Below, one piece after another: positions 12,323 through 13,320 of a stretch of DNA of 13,320 bases. The translations under genes and the position numbers were made by a program. The notes beneath the pieces are model-generated. The model was not told where the DNA came from and ran no database searches. It saw only the letters and a list, made by a program, of their open reading frames with translations. The first letter of the stretch is position 1; every line of letters starts with the position of its first letter. The DNA lies in NCBI GenBank assembly GCA_021202245.1, contig JAJQDK010000111.1, positions 1-13,320 of the forward strand, written 5' to 3'. Source of the DNA: Clostridiales bacterium (GTDB taxonomy: Bacteria > Bacillota > Clostridia > Oscillospirales > Acutalibacteraceae).

Positions 12323-12709
12323 ATGTTTACTGCTAAGGAAATCGGAAATAAAGGCGAAAGCTACGCTGTTAAATTTCTGAAAAAGAAAAAATACAAAATT
12401 CTCGAACGCAATTACAGCAAAAAATACGGAGAGATTGATATAATAGCTAAGGATAAAGAATATATTATCTTTGTCGAGGTAAAAACACGCCACGAAAATC
12501 CAATGACCTCTCCGGTTGACGCTGTTGACAAGCGGAAGCAAAAGAGAATAATAAAAACCGCTGCCGCATATTTGGCTGAGAACAGATTAGATGTATATTG
12601 CAGATTTGATGTTTGCGAAGTATTTGTCAACAGTGATAATCTAAAACTGATTAGCATCAACTATATAAAAAATGCTTTTAAGCAGGAGGGCGATTATGCA
12701 CCTTATTGA
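12323..12709 (+). CDS. yraN: UPF0102 family protein YraN (nuclease-like fold)
   Basis: This 128-residue protein matches the YraN/UPF0102 family, which has a restriction-endonuclease-like fold and is suspected to act on DNA. No activity is firmly assigned. The family marks are GNKGESYAVKFL near the N-terminus, NYSKKYGEIDIIAKD (30-44) and IIFVEVKTR (48-56). Their D39, E52 and K54 form a PD-(D/E)xK-like catalytic triad. The gene starts 4 bp after the rnhB stop with no recognisable Shine-Dalgarno site, so it probably depends on translational coupling. Its end overlaps the following dipeptidase gene by 14 bp. The rnhB-yraN pairing recurs in many bacteria and suggests a shared genome-maintenance role, which is inference. 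Confidence 0.92.
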   Translation: MFTAKEIGNKGESYAVKFLKKKKYKILERNYSKKYGEIDIIAKDKEYIIFVEVKTRHENPMTSPVDAVDKRKQKRIIKTAAAYLAENRLDVYCRFDVCEVFVNSDNLKLISINYIKNAFKQEGDYAPY

Positions 12710-13320
12710 TTTACATTGCGATGCGCTTTACAAATCAGTTATCAGCAACATTTCACTTGATGATTCTTCACTTGAAACTAAGCTGAACAAAAACAAATAT
12801 GATAGGAAGCTGCAATGCTATGCTGTGTGGCTGCCTGATAAATTGAGCGGTGATAAAGCTGAAAAGTTTTTTTATTCTGCATATGAACGGTTGACTGAAG
12901 AATGTCAAAAACACAACATTATTCTCTTAAATAATAATAACCTTTCCGAAATGTTTTATGCTAATCAAAATACAGCTTTCTTTACTGTTGAAAATTCTCT
13001 TGCGCTTAACGGCAAAATTGAAAATGTAAAAAATTTTCTGATATGGGCGTTAGAATGATGACGCTGACTTGGAATGGGCATAATGACACGGGCGACGGGG
13101 CGAATGCAGACAATCCGAATGGGATTACTGCGTTTGGGAGAAATGTCGTACGAGAAATGGAAAAATACAAAATAGTTATTGATATTTCTCATTCGAGCGA
13201 TAAGCTGTTTTATGATGTTTGCAGCTTAACAAATTTACCCTTTGCCGCTACCCACTCCAAGTCCAGAAAAATTACAAGTCATCTCAGCAACCTCACAGCC
13301 GACCAGTATGAAATCATTAA
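12696..13320 (+). pseudogene. Membrane dipeptidase, peptidase family M19, split by a -1 frameshift; 3' end outside window
   Basis: M19 enzymes are zinc-dependent dipeptidases of the renal dipeptidase type. From ATG 12696 (AGGAGGG 5 bp upstream) the first frame reads LIDLHCDALYKS, whose His7 and Asp9 are expected metal ligands. It then reads FFTVENSLALNGKI, whose Glu99 is the expected bridging ligand. It then hits TGA at 13056-13058 after 120 residues. Reading from 13034 in the -1 frame gives FSDMGVRMMTLTWNGHND, then ITAFGRNVVREM, VIDISHSS and FAATHSKSRKI. These carry the other two metal-binding His residues, and the frame stays open to the window edge. The two halves join without loss or overlap of family sequence, so a single base is missing at 13028-13037. 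This could be an assembly or read error, a real mutation, or programmed -1 frameshifting. The start overlaps yraN by 14 bp. Confidence 0.85.
13028..13037 (+). other. Frameshift point: A6-T4 run with slippery heptamer
   Basis: Six A (13028-13033) are followed by four T (13034-13037). In the upstream dipeptidase frame the codons are AAA AAT TTT, so A AAT TTT at 13031-13037 fits the X XXY YYZ rule for -1 slippage, and A AAA AAT at 13028-13034 nearly does. A -1 slip here joins the two dipeptidase halves exactly. The -1 frame starts clean at TCT GAT ATG. Confidence 0.6.

Noticed and set aside
12122..12541. A 139-codon minus-strand open frame across the rnhB-yraN junction
   Set aside because: Both + strand genes are solid family members, and the antisense product has no features.
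1..13320. CRISPR arrays, insertion sequences, prophage, toxin-antitoxin or defence genes
   Set aside because: No repeated spacer pattern, transposase or integrase motif, attachment duplication or small toxin-like pair was found; every long + strand frame is a known housekeeping family except the HlyD-like gene.

Overview
This looks like a stretch of core chromosome from a low-to-medium GC Gram-positive bacterium, most likely a gut-type member of the Clostridia (Oscillospiraceae/Ruminococcaceae-like). The evidence is the gene order mutL-miaA ... yggS-sepF-ylmH-divIVA-ileS-lspA-rluD ... rplS-lepB-rbgA-rnhB-yraN, which is the Firmicutes division/translation neighbourhood. Other support is the strong Shine-Dalgarno sites, the TTG and GTG starts, the U-tailed hairpin terminators and the pattern of A/T-rich third positions. 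The family-level placement is inference. All genes lie on the + strand, and I see no prophage, transposon, CRISPR array or tRNA/rRNA gene.

Region 1 (1-5044) reads as one tightly packed transcription unit. It holds the 3' end of mutL, miaA (tRNA i6A37 modification), a membrane-anchored HlyD-like protein of unknown role, yggS (PLP homeostasis), sepF (FtsZ anchor), ylmH (S4-domain RNA-binding protein) and divIVA (polar/septal scaffold). Most junctions are overlaps or gaps of a few bases. Compared with the Bacillus ylmEFGH-divIVA cluster, the membrane gene ylmG is missing and sepF overlaps ylmH directly.

Region 2 (5045-9417) starts with a 143-bp spacer that carries a terminator-like hairpin followed by a possible promoter, with no T-box. 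It then has ileS, a perfect 13-bp inverted repeat, lspA (lipoprotein signal peptidase) and rluD (23S pseudouridine synthase, overlapping lspA by 8 bp).

Region 3 (9418-10839) holds rplS (L19) as its own transcription unit. It has a promoter, a leader of about 110 nt that can fold in two exclusive ways and mask the ribosome binding site, and a clear terminator. Next comes lepB (type I signal peptidase), closed by a second clear terminator.

Region 4 (10840-13320) holds rbgA/ylqF (50S assembly GTPase), rnhB (RNase HII), yraN (UPF0102 nuclease-fold protein) and an M19 dipeptidase gene cut by the window edge. The dipeptidase reading frame breaks by -1 at a run of six A and four T containing a textbook slippery heptamer. 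The frame-shifted continuation is full-quality dipeptidase sequence.

Functionally the window couples ribosome construction and quality (rplS, rbgA, rluD, ylmH, miaA, ileS), protein export and processing (lepB, lspA), septum placement (sepF, divIVA) and genome integrity (mutL, rnhB). I do not see a convincing new multi-gene system. The points most worth a second look are the dipeptidase frameshift, the rplS leader and the orphan HlyD-like protein.
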